A stretch of DNA of 42,874 nt from Scybalousia_A sp964626385 (GCA_964626385.1 CAZVEO010000002.1:1-42874), one strand, 5' to 3'. Positions 31,854-39,824 are shown, numbered from the stretch's first letter. Made by a program: numbers and translations. Notes: generated by a model from the sequence alone, not told the origin.

Positions 31854-32483
31854 TTAAGAGGTGTGTTCTAAATTTATGGTCTTTGATTTTTTCTTATTTA
31901 TTAGTTTTAACCAAAGCAACCACATTGCAAAAATTATAACATACATTGCAGGTCTTGTTACCCAATCATGTACAGGACGAAACAATGTAGGATGAGTAAC
32001 AAATAAACTTGTCAACAATACTATTCTTATTATATTGGCCAACAAAAGCACAACAGCTCCAGCCAAATAATAGGTTATCTTTTTATACCACTTGCCACGA
32101 CAAAGAATCATTATCAAAGCCCATTGCAACAATTGTTTTACTCCCGAACAATCTTCTACCACTGTCATAATAGAATGATAGTATTTTACGCCATCGTCCA
32201 ACAAAGTATAAAAATAATAGGAAGTATCTGCCACATCAAAACTCTCAGAAGTGAACAACGGTATGAAAGGCGTAGCCATCTTATAAGCCAAATTGGTAAA
32301 AAAACTAAAAACCTCATCAGTAAAAGGACCAAATATCCAAGTATTCATATTAGCATTCCAATAAAGAAAATGAAACACCAAAGTAGCCACTACAAACAAA
32401 GAACTATCCTTTATAATACGTCTATTTGATTCTATTGCCCAAATTGTTGATACTTCTTTTTTTACGCTCTCCCAAAATTTCAT
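31854..32483 (-). CDS. Exosortase/archaeosortase-family membrane transpeptidase
   Basis: The 209-residue multi-helix membrane protein carries the exosortase triad: Cys112 in VVEDCSGVKQ, Arg153 in ANIIRIV and His172 in RPVHDWV. These enzymes cut a C-terminal signal and join the protein to a membrane or cell-surface anchor. The start is ATG 32483; a longer reading from TTG 32534 would run through the promoter. No substrate with an obvious PEP-CTERM-like tail is seen in this window, and the neighbours (secreted proteins on one side, NhaD on the other) are not typical partners. Confidence 0.85.
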   Translation of the reverse strand: MKFWESVKKEVSTIWAIESNRRIIKDSSLFVVATLVFHFLYWNANMNTWIFGPFTDEVFSFFTNLAYKMATPFIPLFTSESFDVADTSYYFYTLLDDGVKYYHSIMTVVEDCSGVKQLLQWALIMILCRGKWYKKITYYLAGAVVLLLANIIRIVLLTSLFVTHPTLFRPVHDWVTRPAMYVIIFAMWLLWLKLINKKKSKTINLEHTS

Positions 32484-32504
32484 AATTTCGTATTTATTTG
32501 TTTG

Positions 32505-32512
32505 CAAAAATA
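32505..32512 (-). promoter_or_regulatory. Promoter -7 element (TATTTTTG) for the exosortase gene
   Basis: An exact TAnnTTTG match on the minus strand, 21 bases before ATG 32483. It supports that start over the upstream TTG. Confidence 0.5.
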
Positions 32513-32598
32513 GTAATAATAATGGACACAGCAAAAATATTTTTTTACAACAAAAGAAAAATAATCTATAATAGTTTTCTTAGTTTATTTGCCTTTCG

Positions 32599-32606
32599 TA
32601 TATTTG
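32599..32606 (+). promoter_or_regulatory. Promoter -7 element (TATATTTG) for nhaD
   Basis: An exact TAnnTTTG match with a 50-base leader before ATG 32657. The -33 position has TTTT rather than TTTG. Confidence 0.5.
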
Positions 32607-32656
32607 CACCTTTAAAAAATTTAAACACTATTTATAAATAAAAAGAATTATTAATT

Positions 32657-33961
32657 ATGACAAGTGCTATGATTATCATGGTTGTTGTATTTGTGATAGG
32701 ATACTTCTTCATTGCGATGGAGCATACTTTCAAAATCAACAAAACGGCGACTGCTCTTTTATTAGCAGTTGCAATGTGGACACTTTATGTTGCCATCGGA
32801 GGCTTTAATGCACAAACTGGGCATGGAGTTTTGATTGAAGCCCTTGGGGATACGGCAGAAATTCTGTTCTTCCTTCTTGGTGCTATGACAATAGTAGAAA
32901 CCATTGACCAACACGGGGGCTTTTCTATTATTACCGACAGAATTACCACAAGAAGCAAAAGGAAATTGTTATGGACAATAGCAATACTTACTTTTTTTAT
33001 GTCGGCAGTATTGGATAATCTTACAACCTCCATTGTTATGTGTGCGTTGCTTAGAAAACTTGTCTCTGAGAAAAAAGATAGATGGATGTTTGGCGGAGTG
33101 GTTATTTTGGCTGCCAACTCTGGTGGTGCATGGTCGCCTATAGGTGATGTTACTACTATTATGCTTTGGATAAAAGGCAATATAAGTGCTGTTGGTGTGA
33201 TGAAAGAGACCTTTATTGCTTCTCTTGTATGCTTGATAGTACCTGCATTGGGAATATCTGCTATGTTGAAAGGCGAATTAGAAAAAAATCCAGAAATACA
33301 AACAAGCAATTCCTTGTCTGCTGTCTCCAAATTTCAAAGTAAAGTAGTTCTTTGCGTTGGTGTTGGATTCTTATTATTTACTCCTATATTCAAAACCATT
33401 ACCCACCTTCCTCCTTATATGGGAATTTTGTTGGGTTTAGGAGCACTTTGGGTTGTTACTGAATTGATGCACAAACATAGTCCTGAGGTTTATCAAAAAA
33501 TGAATATAGGCAATATTATAACAAAGGTAGATACTCCTTCTGTTTTGTTCTTCCTTGGTATTTTGATGGCTGTTTCTTGTTTGTCAAGTGCTGGGCATCT
33601 AAAACTTTTGGCTCAAGGCTTGGATGGTTTGGGCAATATGTATGCAACAGATATCATCATAGGTGCTTTGTCGTCTATTGTGGATAATGTTCCTTTGGTT
33701 GCTGCTGCTATGGGTATGTATGATATTCAGGCTACAGGACACTTTGCTATGGACGGAGCATTTTGGAGCTTCTTGGCTTATTGTGCAGGAACAGGTGGCA
33801 GTTTGCTTATTATAGGTAGTGCTGCTGGCGTTGCTGTAATGGGTATGGAAAAAATAGATTTCGTTTGGTACTTGAAAAATATATCTATTTGGGCCTTGTT
33901 AGGCTATCTTGCAGGAGCAGGAGTATATATTTTAATGTCTATGTTTATTTTTCACACTTAA
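32657..33961 (+). CDS. nhaD: Na+/H+ antiporter NhaD
   Basis: The 434-residue membrane protein belongs to the ion transporter superfamily. It has about twelve hydrophobic segments and the paired motifs AVLDNLTTSI (about 115-124) and SIVDNVPLVAAAMG (about 335-348), each with the Asp-Asn pair typical of NhaD. ANSGGAWSPIGDVTT is also family-typical. It exports Na+ (or Li+) in exchange for protons. It stands as its own transcription unit with promoter and terminator, divergent from the exosortase gene. Confidence 0.93.
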   Translation: MTSAMIIMVVVFVIGYFFIAMEHTFKINKTATALLLAVAMWTLYVAIGGFNAQTGHGVLIEALGDTAEILFFLLGAMTIVETIDQHGGFSIITDRITTRSKRKLLWTIAILTFFMSAVLDNLTTSIVMCALLRKLVSEKKDRWMFGGVVILAANSGGAWSPIGDVTTIMLWIKGNISAVGVMKETFIASLVCLIVPALGISAMLKGELEKNPEIQTSNSLSAVSKFQSKVVLCVGVGFLLFTPIFKTITHLPPYMGILLGLGALWVVTELMHKHSPEVYQKMNIGNIITKVDTPSVLFFLGILMAVSCLSSAGHLKLLAQGLDGLGNMYATDIIIGALSSIVDNVPLVAAAMGMYDIQATGHFAMDGAFWSFLAYCAGTGGSLLIIGSAAGVAVMGMEKIDFVWYLKNISIWALLGYLAGAGVYILMSMFIFHT

Positions 33962-33984
33962 TAAATAAAAAGACTTAATACAAC

Positions 33985-34023
33985 AAAGACCTCATCTACT
34001 TGATATAAGTTGGTGAGGTCTTT
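33985..34023 (+). terminator. Rho-independent terminator of nhaD
   Basis: A 12-bp stem with one G-T pair (33985-33996 with 34012-34023) starts 23 bases after the stop and is closed by a 15-base loop; the 3' arm ends in Ts. Confidence 0.75.
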
Positions 34024-34127
34024 TATAAGTAAAAAATAGGTTGCTATAAAAGATTGCAAGTTATTATAAATTTAGATAAACGTAAAGCGTATAAAGAAAT
34101 AACTACTCTACTTTTTTACCTTATGCT

Positions 34128-34154
34128 AACCTATAATAACTCATTACAACCTAC
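34128..34154. repeat. Period-10 intergenic repeat upstream of the tRNA genes
   Basis: aacctataat aactcattac aacctac: three ten-base units of the type seen in other intergenic stretches. Confidence 0.5.
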
Positions 34155-34192
34155 TAAAATATGTTGTTTTTCTCAAAAAAAGTTGTGTAAAA

Positions 34193-34223
34193 TTTGTACG
34201 TTGCAAAAAATGTTGTACCTTTG
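34193..34223 (+). promoter_or_regulatory. Promoter of the tRNA-Cys/tRNA-Arg unit
   Basis: TTTG (34193-34196), 19 bases, TACCTTTG (34216-34223), 17 bases before the 5' end of tRNA-Cys: a full consensus match. Confidence 0.7.
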
Positions 34224-34240
34224 CAAACTGAAAACAAAAA

Positions 34241-34311
34241 GGTCTCTTGACCGAGTGGCTAGGTGCCGGTCTGCAAAACCGTTTACTCCGGTTCGAATCC
34301 GGAAGAGACCT
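34241..34311 (+). tRNA. tRNA-Cys (GCA)
   Basis: Acceptor arms GGTCTCT and AGAGACC pair fully; the anticodon loop CTGCAAA gives GCA; the T-arm CCGG-TTCGAAT-CCGG is perfect. CCA is not encoded. Length 71. A hairpin (34322-34329 with 34349-34356) separates it from tRNA-Arg. Confidence 0.95.
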
Positions 34312-34382
34312 CTGACAAAGAAAGCGATAGAAAAAAAATAATTGTTTTTATCGCTTATTGTATTGAAAAGATATAAGGGTAA

Positions 34383-34456
34383 GGCCCCATAGCTTAACTG
34401 AATAGAGCACTTGACTACGGATCAAGAGGTTGAAGGTTTGAATCCTTCTGGGGTCA
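34383..34456 (+). tRNA. tRNA-Arg (ACG)
   Basis: Acceptor GGCCCCA pairs with TGGGGTC (one G-T); anticodon stem CTTGA/TCAAG encloses CTACGGA, giving ACG; T-arm GAAGG-TTTGAAT-CCTTC. CCA is not encoded. Length 74. Likely co-transcribed with tRNA-Cys. Confidence 0.95.
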
Positions 34457-34466
34457 CTAAAAAAAT

Positions 34467-34499
34467 AAGAGATAGATTTCTTTATCTATCTCTTTTTTA
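34467..34499 (+). terminator. Rho-independent terminator of the tRNA unit
   Basis: An 11-bp perfect stem (34467-34477 with 34484-34494) with a 6-base loop is followed by a T-run, 10 bases past tRNA-Arg. Confidence 0.88.
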
Positions 34500-34515
34500 T
34501 TGTTTACCTTTTTGA

Positions 34516-34732
34516 TTATTTTTTATTTGTTAGCCTGTTTATAATATAATCTCTATTTGTATAAAATGTTCTACCATCGGCATCAAGCACTGTATCCACC
34601 TTATTATTTGTTATATAGTTCTCACTACATATATAACCTGTATGTTTTAAATTCTTTTTCTTGCGATTTTGTACAAGAAGATATTGTAAATAAAGATATT
34701 ATAATAAAAACTTGTAACAATATCTTTTTCAT
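34516..34732 (-). pseudogene. Frameshifted small lipoprotein gene (locus 2 copy)
   Basis: From ATG 34732 the minus strand reads MKKILLQVFIIISLFTISSC, a type II signal peptide with lipobox Cys20, then TKSQEKEF and a stop soon after. In a second frame the text continues HTGYICSENYITNNK ... GRTFYTNRDYIINRL to a TAA at 34516-34518. The total length is one base off a multiple of three, so a single indel in the A-rich stretch after the lipobox explains it. If the indel is a sequencing error the gene encodes about 71 residues. A decayed relative lies at 6496-6704. Confidence 0.6.
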
Positions 34733-34748
34733 AACTAAATATTTTTTT

Positions 34749-34781
34749 ATGGAAGTATGCACTAAAAAAGCATACTTTCAT
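34749..34781. other. Conserved hairpin 5' of the small lipoprotein gene (locus 2)
   Basis: A 12-bp stem with one G-T pair (34749-34760 with 34770-34781). It matches the hairpin at 6721-6752 in sequence and in distance to the ATG. Here it also lies just after the stop of the GGxPS peptide. Confidence 0.55.
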
Positions 34782-34791
34782 AAGAATAACA

Positions 34792-35010
34792 TTAATTCTT
34801 ATCACAATTTATAAAAATAGCAAAAGTATCACTTGGAATTCCTCCATTATTTATACATTCTTCTGCTTTTCGTTCAGCATTAGGAATTAATACATATTTG
34901 TATACAAGTATTGTTGTAAAGACTACTATTAAAGTTACTATAATGTTAATAGATATTAACACTTGTATTTTCGTTATCAGCCTCTGTCTTTTCATCGTAA
35001 CAATATGCAT
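34792..35010 (-). CDS. One-helix membrane peptide with GGxPS motif (locus 2)
   Basis: Seventy-two residues from ATG 35010, whose first base overlaps the TAA of the lipoprotein gene (TAATG), or 67 from ATG 34995 (MKRQRLITKIQ), where similarity to the locus 1 paralogue begins. One hydrophobic helix (about 16-38) is followed by an outer part ECINNGGIPSD ... NCDKN with two Cys. It shares this pattern with the 6299-6493 peptide. Overlap with the lipoprotein gene suggests coupled translation and joint function. I recognise no family. Confidence 0.7.
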   Translation of the reverse strand: MHIVTMKRQRLITKIQVLISINIIVTLIVVFTTILVYKYVLIPNAERKAEECINNGGIPSDTFAIFINCDKN

Positions 35011-35717
35011 TAATTTTTACACTTATGACACACTGCACCACAAGGAGATACTAATTCAGGACATAACTTTTGAGCATAACACTTATTAACCTCTGTTTTT
35101 TGTTGCAACTTGCACGACGCATATACGGCAGCAGCACTTGCTACAATAGTCACAGCTGTTCCAAGCAAAAAAAATCCCAAAGGACCTAATTTTTGTAAAT
35201 TATTGCTATTTTTATTAAACCTATTATAGTTAAGCAGAAAATGGAACAATGTCTCCATATTTAAAGAATCATATTGCAGTAGTGTTGGAATTTTACCATT
35301 TTTCCCTTGTACATCAAAACTTACAGCATTCTTATCCATATCTTTGAAATTACATAATGTTACTTCGTTACCATCTTCCATATATACAGAAAAATTATTT
35401 TCTATAGAGTCATAATGAATACTTATATCTTGAAAATATCCATCCTCAAACGAAACATATGTATCAAAAATAACATTACCATCCGCAGACATAATCCAAT
35501 TAAAAACATCATTTGCATCCGAAAATCTAAAAACATTATTTGTTTTATCAGTATCCGTATATGATACAACTATTTCCCCCGCTTCTCTATTTGATACTGG
35601 TGATAGTTTTGTTTGTAAGTCTTTAGATTTAGAATCATTATTATTGTCATTGCAGGCAATAAAGCCCATCCCCAATATTGCTATAATTATAGCAAATAAA
35701 AAAAAACTGTTCTTCAT
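35010..35717 (-). CDS. Lipoprotein with C-terminal helix and six-Cys tail
   Basis: The 235-residue product has a type II signal peptide with lipobox GFIAC (Cys22), an Asp/Asn-rich spacer, a mixed globular domain (about 50-165; VVSYTDTDKTNNVFRF, FSVYMEDGNEVTL), a small-residue hydrophobic helix (about 176-201; TAVTIVASAAAVYAS) and a tail with six Cys (202, 213, 219, 226, 230, 233) ending PCGAVCHKCKN. The last five Cys keep identical spacing in the locus 1 remnant at 6196. The tail could bind metal or form disulfides with the GGxPS peptide encoded by the overlapping next gene; both are guesses. No family is recognised. Confidence 0.7.
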   Translation of the reverse strand: MKNSFFLFAIIIAILGMGFIACNDNNNDSKSKDLQTKLSPVSNREAGEIVVSYTDTDKTNNVFRFSDANDVFNWIMSADGNVIFDTYVSFEDGYFQDISIHYDSIENNFSVYMEDGNEVTLCNFKDMDKNAVSFDVQGKNGKIPTLLQYDSLNMETLFHFLLNYNRFNKNSNNLQKLGPLGFFLLGTAVTIVASAAAVYASCKLQQKTEVNKCYAQKLCPELVSPCGAVCHKCKN

Positions 35718-35762
35718 AATTTTTTACTTATTTAATTATATTTTGTTAACTTGTTTTACTAT

Positions 35763-35862
35763 TATTGTCTTTGCTCCATCTCTTGATTACAGAAAGAAAA
35801 ACAGACTGCTTACCCTATTAGATGGAGAAACGAAGCCTACAAAAAACAAATCAAAGACAATA
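35763..35862 (-). promoter_or_regulatory. Structured leader of the locus 2 lipoprotein gene
   Basis: A 19-base arm (35763-35781) pairs in two parts: ctccatct with agatggag (35820-35827) and tattgtctttg with caaagacaata (35852-35862), leaving a 24-base bulge. It lies between the leader ORF and the lipoprotein start. The rest of 35718-36069 shows no gene other than the leader ORF. Confidence 0.45.
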
Positions 35863-35889
35863 CACCTGTAGCAACGACCACCTAATAGG

Positions 35890-35964
35890 CTATAAACTGA
35901 ATTTATTTTTACCCAATAAAAAGATATTATCCAAAGAATTTATATAAAGTATATGTTGTTTCAT
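35890..35964 (-). CDS. Short leader ORF of locus 2 (24 codons)
   Basis: ATG 35964 opens 24 codons starting MKQHILYINSL and ending LLGKNKFSL, then TAG. It aligns in frame with the 35-codon ORF at 5928-6035 (MKQ at the start, LLGKN in the middle). It lies 172 bases upstream of the lipoprotein start, behind its own promoter. A leader peptide for attenuation or a small secreted or toxic peptide are both possible. Confidence 0.45.
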   Translation of the reverse strand: MKQHILYINSLDNIFLLGKNKFSL

Positions 35965-35991
35965 AAAAAGCGGTTTACTCTTTAATTTTTG

Positions 35992-36024
35992 CAAAATTAT
36001 ATAAAAAATAATATAACTACCAAA
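35992..36024 (-). promoter_or_regulatory. Promoter of locus 2 module
   Basis: On the minus strand TTTG (36021-36024) and TAATTTTG (35992-35999) are 21 bases apart, 27 bases before the leader ORF ATG. Confidence 0.6.
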
Positions 36025-36069
36025 TAATTAAAGAAATATTTTTATTAAATGGGTAAATATTATCTTTTT

Positions 36070-38736
36070 TTATTGCTTGACCAAAGAGGAAAAAGTAGAA
36101 CCTCGGTGTTCAAAATTTTTAAATTGGTCGTAACTGCTTGCAGCTGGAGAAAGTAATACACTACTGCCTTTTTCTGCCTTTTGTTTTGCCCAAGAAACTA
36201 TTTCTTGCCAATCATTGCTTATTAGATAATCAAAATCTTTACTTTCCTTACTTATTATCCGATACATACGTTCTCCAGCCTTACCTACAAAAGCAATGTG
36301 CTTAATATGGTAGTCTTTAACTATATTTTTCAAAGAAGAATAATCTATTCCTCTATCCATACCTCCAAGTATCAAAACAGAAACATTTCCCAAAGAATTT
36401 AAAGCCGCCAAGGTGGCTTGAGGAATAGTGGAGATACTATCGTTATAATAGTCTACCCCTTTTATATTTGCCACAAACTGCAATCTATGTTCCAAACCTT
36501 TGAAATTTACTGCTGTATCTATGGCTTTTTGCAAAGAAAAAGTACCTAATATTTTCACAACATTTAATGCAGCAAGTATATTCAATTTATTGTGTTCTCC
36601 TTTAAGATATTTGGGAGTTGTGTATGTATAATCTTTTAAAGAAAAAGTTTTTAAATGACTGCAAACAGAGTTTTTTTCAATATAGGTTGTAATTTCATTA
36701 TCTTCTTTATTGTAAATAAAATAATCTTCTTTTGTTCCATACTTGCAAAGATTTAACTTTGTTTGTTTATAATCTTCATATGATAAGTAATGGTCAAGAT
36801 GTTCCTCATATATATTCAACAATACAGAAATAGAAGGAGAGCAAGTTATATGTTCCAATTGATGACAAGAAAGTTCCAAAACTATTATTGTATTTTCTTT
36901 TATCTGCTCAAATATATCAAAAAACGGAATTCCTATATTGCCTGCAAGTATTACATCTGTGTTTTGGTCTTTTAGCATTTGATAAGTTAAGGTTGTGGTT
37001 GTACTTTTACCCTTTGTGCCACTTATACCAATGGACTGCCTACCAAACAAGCGAAGAAAATAATCACACTGATTAGTAAGTTTGTTTTTATCTATATTGT
37101 ATAAATCTTTGGTGGCTATGCCCGGAGTTACAAAAATAATATCGCTTTGCCTATCTATTTTCTTATAATCTTGCTCCAAACAATAGCAAATATTGTTTTC
37201 TTGTTTATAAGATTGCAAAATTTGAGCGTTCTTATCAAAAAGAATTAGTTTTTCTTTTGGCAATAATTCACGCAAAAGTTTATAAGTACTCTTACCCTCT
37301 CGTCCCATTCCCATAATAGCAATACGTTGGTTTTGTAGTACTTTGGAAAGTTTTGCTTTTTGAGTTATAGCAAAAACATTGTCAAAGATAGTTTGCAAAT
37401 CATTAGGTAAATTATTCTCTTTACTTGCTTGTTTCAAAGTATAATCAAAATTCTTATTTAAATAACTTTTGGCAACATTGCTTTTTGTCCAATAGTCCAA
37501 AAGATAAGGTTTTTTATTTTCTGCAAAAATTTTGTTTGTCATTGCAAGGGCAATATTTACCTCTTCTACTGTACCCACACATTCAAAAGGTTTTACCTCC
37601 GTTTCGCCTATAAGTTCTCTAAATTCTTTTAGCAATTCCTCTTCGTCAAGCATATTTTTGCCAAAAATATTATTTAACTCTTCTTGACTAATAAAAGGAG
37701 AAAGTATTACATAAGCAAAAAGACATTTAGGACAATGCCCGCACCAAATATCTTGTTTGCTACCGACATTGCAAGATTTGAAAACATCCTTATAGTCCAA
37801 AAGAGAAAATATTTTTGCAATTCTAAGTTCTGAAATAGGACGCAAAAGAGAAAAATATTCAAATTCCTCTCCTATAAAAGTTTTGTAATAAATTCTAAAA
37901 TCATTTTCAAACTCCAAACTCTTGCTATATTGATGATTTATTTCCGTATCTTGCACCGTACTCTCATTAGCAGAACTCTCATTGCTTAAAGCAATGTATT
38001 TTTTCTTTGTCAAAGCAGAAGCAAACAAGCAAGAAAAAGCCAACATTGCAGAAAAAGGCGTATGACCATTAAGAAAACCTTTTTTATTAAGGTCTAAAAG
38101 TGTTTGGTCTATAGTTCTTTTTATGGTAAAAGTATTTTCCATAGAAAAACCGGCACGTATTACACACTCCCTCGTTGCTTCTCTTGGGTTGATAATCAAA
38201 GGAGTAATGTCTTTGCCTTTTCCTCTTAACAATTCCAAAGAGCAAACACTATCTTTCCCTCCTCCTATAGGTACAAGATATCCCTCATTGAGAAGAAATT
38301 TTTGTTTTTTATATTTTTTGCCCGAACAAGAAAATCTAAACAAAGGTTCTTCGTAGTTTGCCAAACCATTCAAAAACAAAAACTCACCTAAGCCTTTTTT
38401 ATATAATTTTTTCCAAAATTGCTCTTGTTCAGAGGTTAAACTACCACAGTTTATTTGAATACAAGGACTGCAAAACGCTTTCCAATAAGAAAGCAATTCT
38501 ATCATACCAAGATTGAAAGCAAGCAAAGATTTTTTCTCTTCGTCTAAGGTATCATTGTAAAAACTCTTAGACTCAAACAATTGATAGGGTGCAAATCTGT
38601 ATTCTCCGCAAGAAAAAAAGAATTGCACCTTTATACCATTGTGTTCATTGCTTATTGTGAATTTGTCAAAGCAAAACACGGGAAATTCTTTTCTTAATTT
38701 CTCAAACTTTTGCCTATTATCTTGATATTCTGTCAT
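36070..38736 (-). CDS. murL-murD2: MurL-MurD2 fusion: UDP-MurNAc-L-Ala-L-Glu epimerase plus Mur ligase
   Basis: The 888-residue protein joins two enzymes. Residues 1 to about 430 match MurL: LVPIGGGKDSVCSLELL (about 153-169), NGHTPFSAML, LSNESSANES with INHQYSKS, FSLLRPISEL, WCGHCPKC and KPFECVG. Residues from about 465 form a complete MurD-type ligase: MGMGREGKS, nucleotide loop SGTKGKSTTT (about 573-582), ELSCHQLEH, YEEHLDHY, KGEHNKLNILAAL, the MurD2-like NDSISTIPQATLAAL and LLSPAASSYDQF near the end. In Xanthomonas oryzae separate MurD2 and MurL add L-Glu to UDP-MurNAc-L-Ala and then epimerise it to D-Glu. Here one chain would do both in the cytoplasm. It is third in a likely operon after rsmI and the nucleoid-associated protein gene (26-base gap). 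Confidence 0.9.
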   Translation of the reverse strand: MTEYQDNRQKFEKLRKEFPVFCFDKFTISNEHNGIKVQFFFSCGEYRFAPYQLFESKSFYNDTLDEEKKSLLAFNLGMIELLSYWKAFCSPCIQINCGSLTSEQEQFWKKLYKKGLGEFLFLNGLANYEEPLFRFSCSGKKYKKQKFLLNEGYLVPIGGGKDSVCSLELLRGKGKDITPLIINPREATRECVIRAGFSMENTFTIKRTIDQTLLDLNKKGFLNGHTPFSAMLAFSCLFASALTKKKYIALSNESSANESTVQDTEINHQYSKSLEFENDFRIYYKTFIGEEFEYFSLLRPISELRIAKIFSLLDYKDVFKSCNVGSKQDIWCGHCPKCLFAYVILSPFISQEELNNIFGKNMLDEEELLKEFRELIGETEVKPFECVGTVEEVNIALAMTNKIFAENKKPYLLDYWTKSNVAKSYLNKNFDYTLKQASKENNLPNDLQTIFDNVFAITQKAKLSKVLQNQRIAIMGMGREGKSTYKLLRELLPKEKLILFDKNAQILQSYKQENNICYCLEQDYKKIDRQSDIIFVTPGIATKDLYNIDKNKLTNQCDYFLRLFGRQSIGISGTKGKSTTTTLTYQMLKDQNTDVILAGNIGIPFFDIFEQIKENTIIVLELSCHQLEHITCSPSISVLLNIYEEHLDHYLSYEDYKQTKLNLCKYGTKEDYFIYNKEDNEITTYIEKNSVCSHLKTFSLKDYTYTTPKYLKGEHNKLNILAALNVVKILGTFSLQKAIDTAVNFKGLEHRLQFVANIKGVDYYNDSISTIPQATLAALNSLGNVSVLILGGMDRGIDYSSLKNIVKDYHIKHIAFVGKAGERMYRIISKESKDFDYLISNDWQEIVSWAKQKAEKGSSVLLSPAASSYDQFKNFEHRGSTFSSLVKQ

Positions 38737-38762
38737 TATAATAAAGTTTTATCTACAACAAA

Positions 38763-39809
38763 TCAACTCTCTTTTTCAAAATAGAGTTTGTAATATTTAA
38801 GCCCCTTTTCCAAATCTTCTCCTACCTCTACCCTATCTCTTTTACCATGTATGTATATGGTAAAATTTTTATCCAACTTTATCACACTTCTAAGATAACG
38901 ACTATTTTTTTTCAAAGCCTCCTCATTTACTATAAAATTATCTCCAAAATCCATCTCATACTCTTTTTCATACTGAGTTTTATATGCTTTGAATTTGTCT
39001 TGCAAGTCCTCGTTTTCCATTACTTTCTCAGAGAACACATCAGTATCAAAATTCTTGTTTTCCTTAAAAAAAGCCGAACTTCTATTTAATATTTCTGCTT
39101 GGTCAGCTTTGGTCATTTCGTATTCTTGCGGAAGGTATTCGGTTACAAAATTTTTGCAAAGACTAAGCATATTCTCTGTTTGAAAATAAGAGTCCTGTCT
39201 TTGTCTTAAAGACAAAAAATCATCTATCCAATAAACAGCTTCATTCCCTCTTGAAGTACTATCTACCACAGCAACCACATAACCATTATCTCTATCTTTG
39301 TTAAAAACAATGCAACCTTTGTCCAATTTATTGATATTTATTCCATTATCTTGCTCTATATCAAAGTTATCTCCTTGAGGAAAGACTTTTAAATAGGTTT
39401 CCTTTGTTTCACTTTTGAAAATACCCACAGCATCCACAATTTCTCCATCCAAATAGCATTGTTTCATATAAGTAACGTAAAGTTCTCCACTTTTGATATT
39501 TGGGTGTACAGATACGTCATAAAGATGGTTGGCTATATTACAGCTCTCTTCATAAAGATTTGTCTTTGCATCGTCAAAAATATTGCTTACGGCGTTGTAC
39601 ATACCATTAAAACCAACATCGCTATCATTGGTAAAAACATAATATTGACTACCCTTAAATGGAGAGGTAAAATATTTTAAAAGCAAAGAAGATATATCAC
39701 TATTAAGTACGTATGGAGCAGAAGAAAGATTGAGTTGTTCTCCATTTGCCTTATTTCCTACTTTATGCAAAACCAAACGTTCTAAGGTTGCATCCTCACA
39801 TGTCATCAT
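38763..39809 (-). CDS. Nucleoid-associated protein, NdpA/YejK family
   Basis: The 348-residue soluble protein fits the NdpA (37-kDa nucleoid-associated) family as found in Bacteroidota: an N-terminal LERLVLHKVGNKANGEQL, a central GIFKSETKETYLKV ... KLDKGCIVFNK core and a C-terminal nucleoid-binding part. The function in this phylum is poorly known. It lies 15 bases downstream of rsmI. The start could be either of two adjacent Met codons. Confidence 0.8.
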   Translation of the reverse strand: MMTCEDATLERLVLHKVGNKANGEQLNLSSAPYVLNSDISSLLLKYFTSPFKGSQYYVFTNDSDVGFNGMYNAVSNIFDDAKTNLYEESCNIANHLYDVSVHPNIKSGELYVTYMKQCYLDGEIVDAVGIFKSETKETYLKVFPQGDNFDIEQDNGININKLDKGCIVFNKDRDNGYVVAVVDSTSRGNEAVYWIDDFLSLRQRQDSYFQTENMLSLCKNFVTEYLPQEYEMTKADQAEILNRSSAFFKENKNFDTDVFSEKVMENEDLQDKFKAYKTQYEKEYEMDFGDNFIVNEEALKKNSRYLRSVIKLDKNFTIYIHGKRDRVEVGEDLEKGLKYYKLYFEKES

Positions 39810-39824
39810 AATCTTAAAAAAAAA

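Noticed and set aside
32484..32534. Upstream TTG start for the exosortase gene
   Set aside because: It would place the -7 element inside the gene; ATG 32483 gives the normal family N-terminus.
34054..34341. 95-codon ORF on the plus strand
   Set aside because: It runs through the promoter and the whole tRNA-Cys gene.
34557..34814. 85-codon plus-strand ORF
   Set aside because: It is antisense to the frameshifted lipoprotein gene, whose signal peptide on the minus strand is far more convincing and is shared with 6496-6704.
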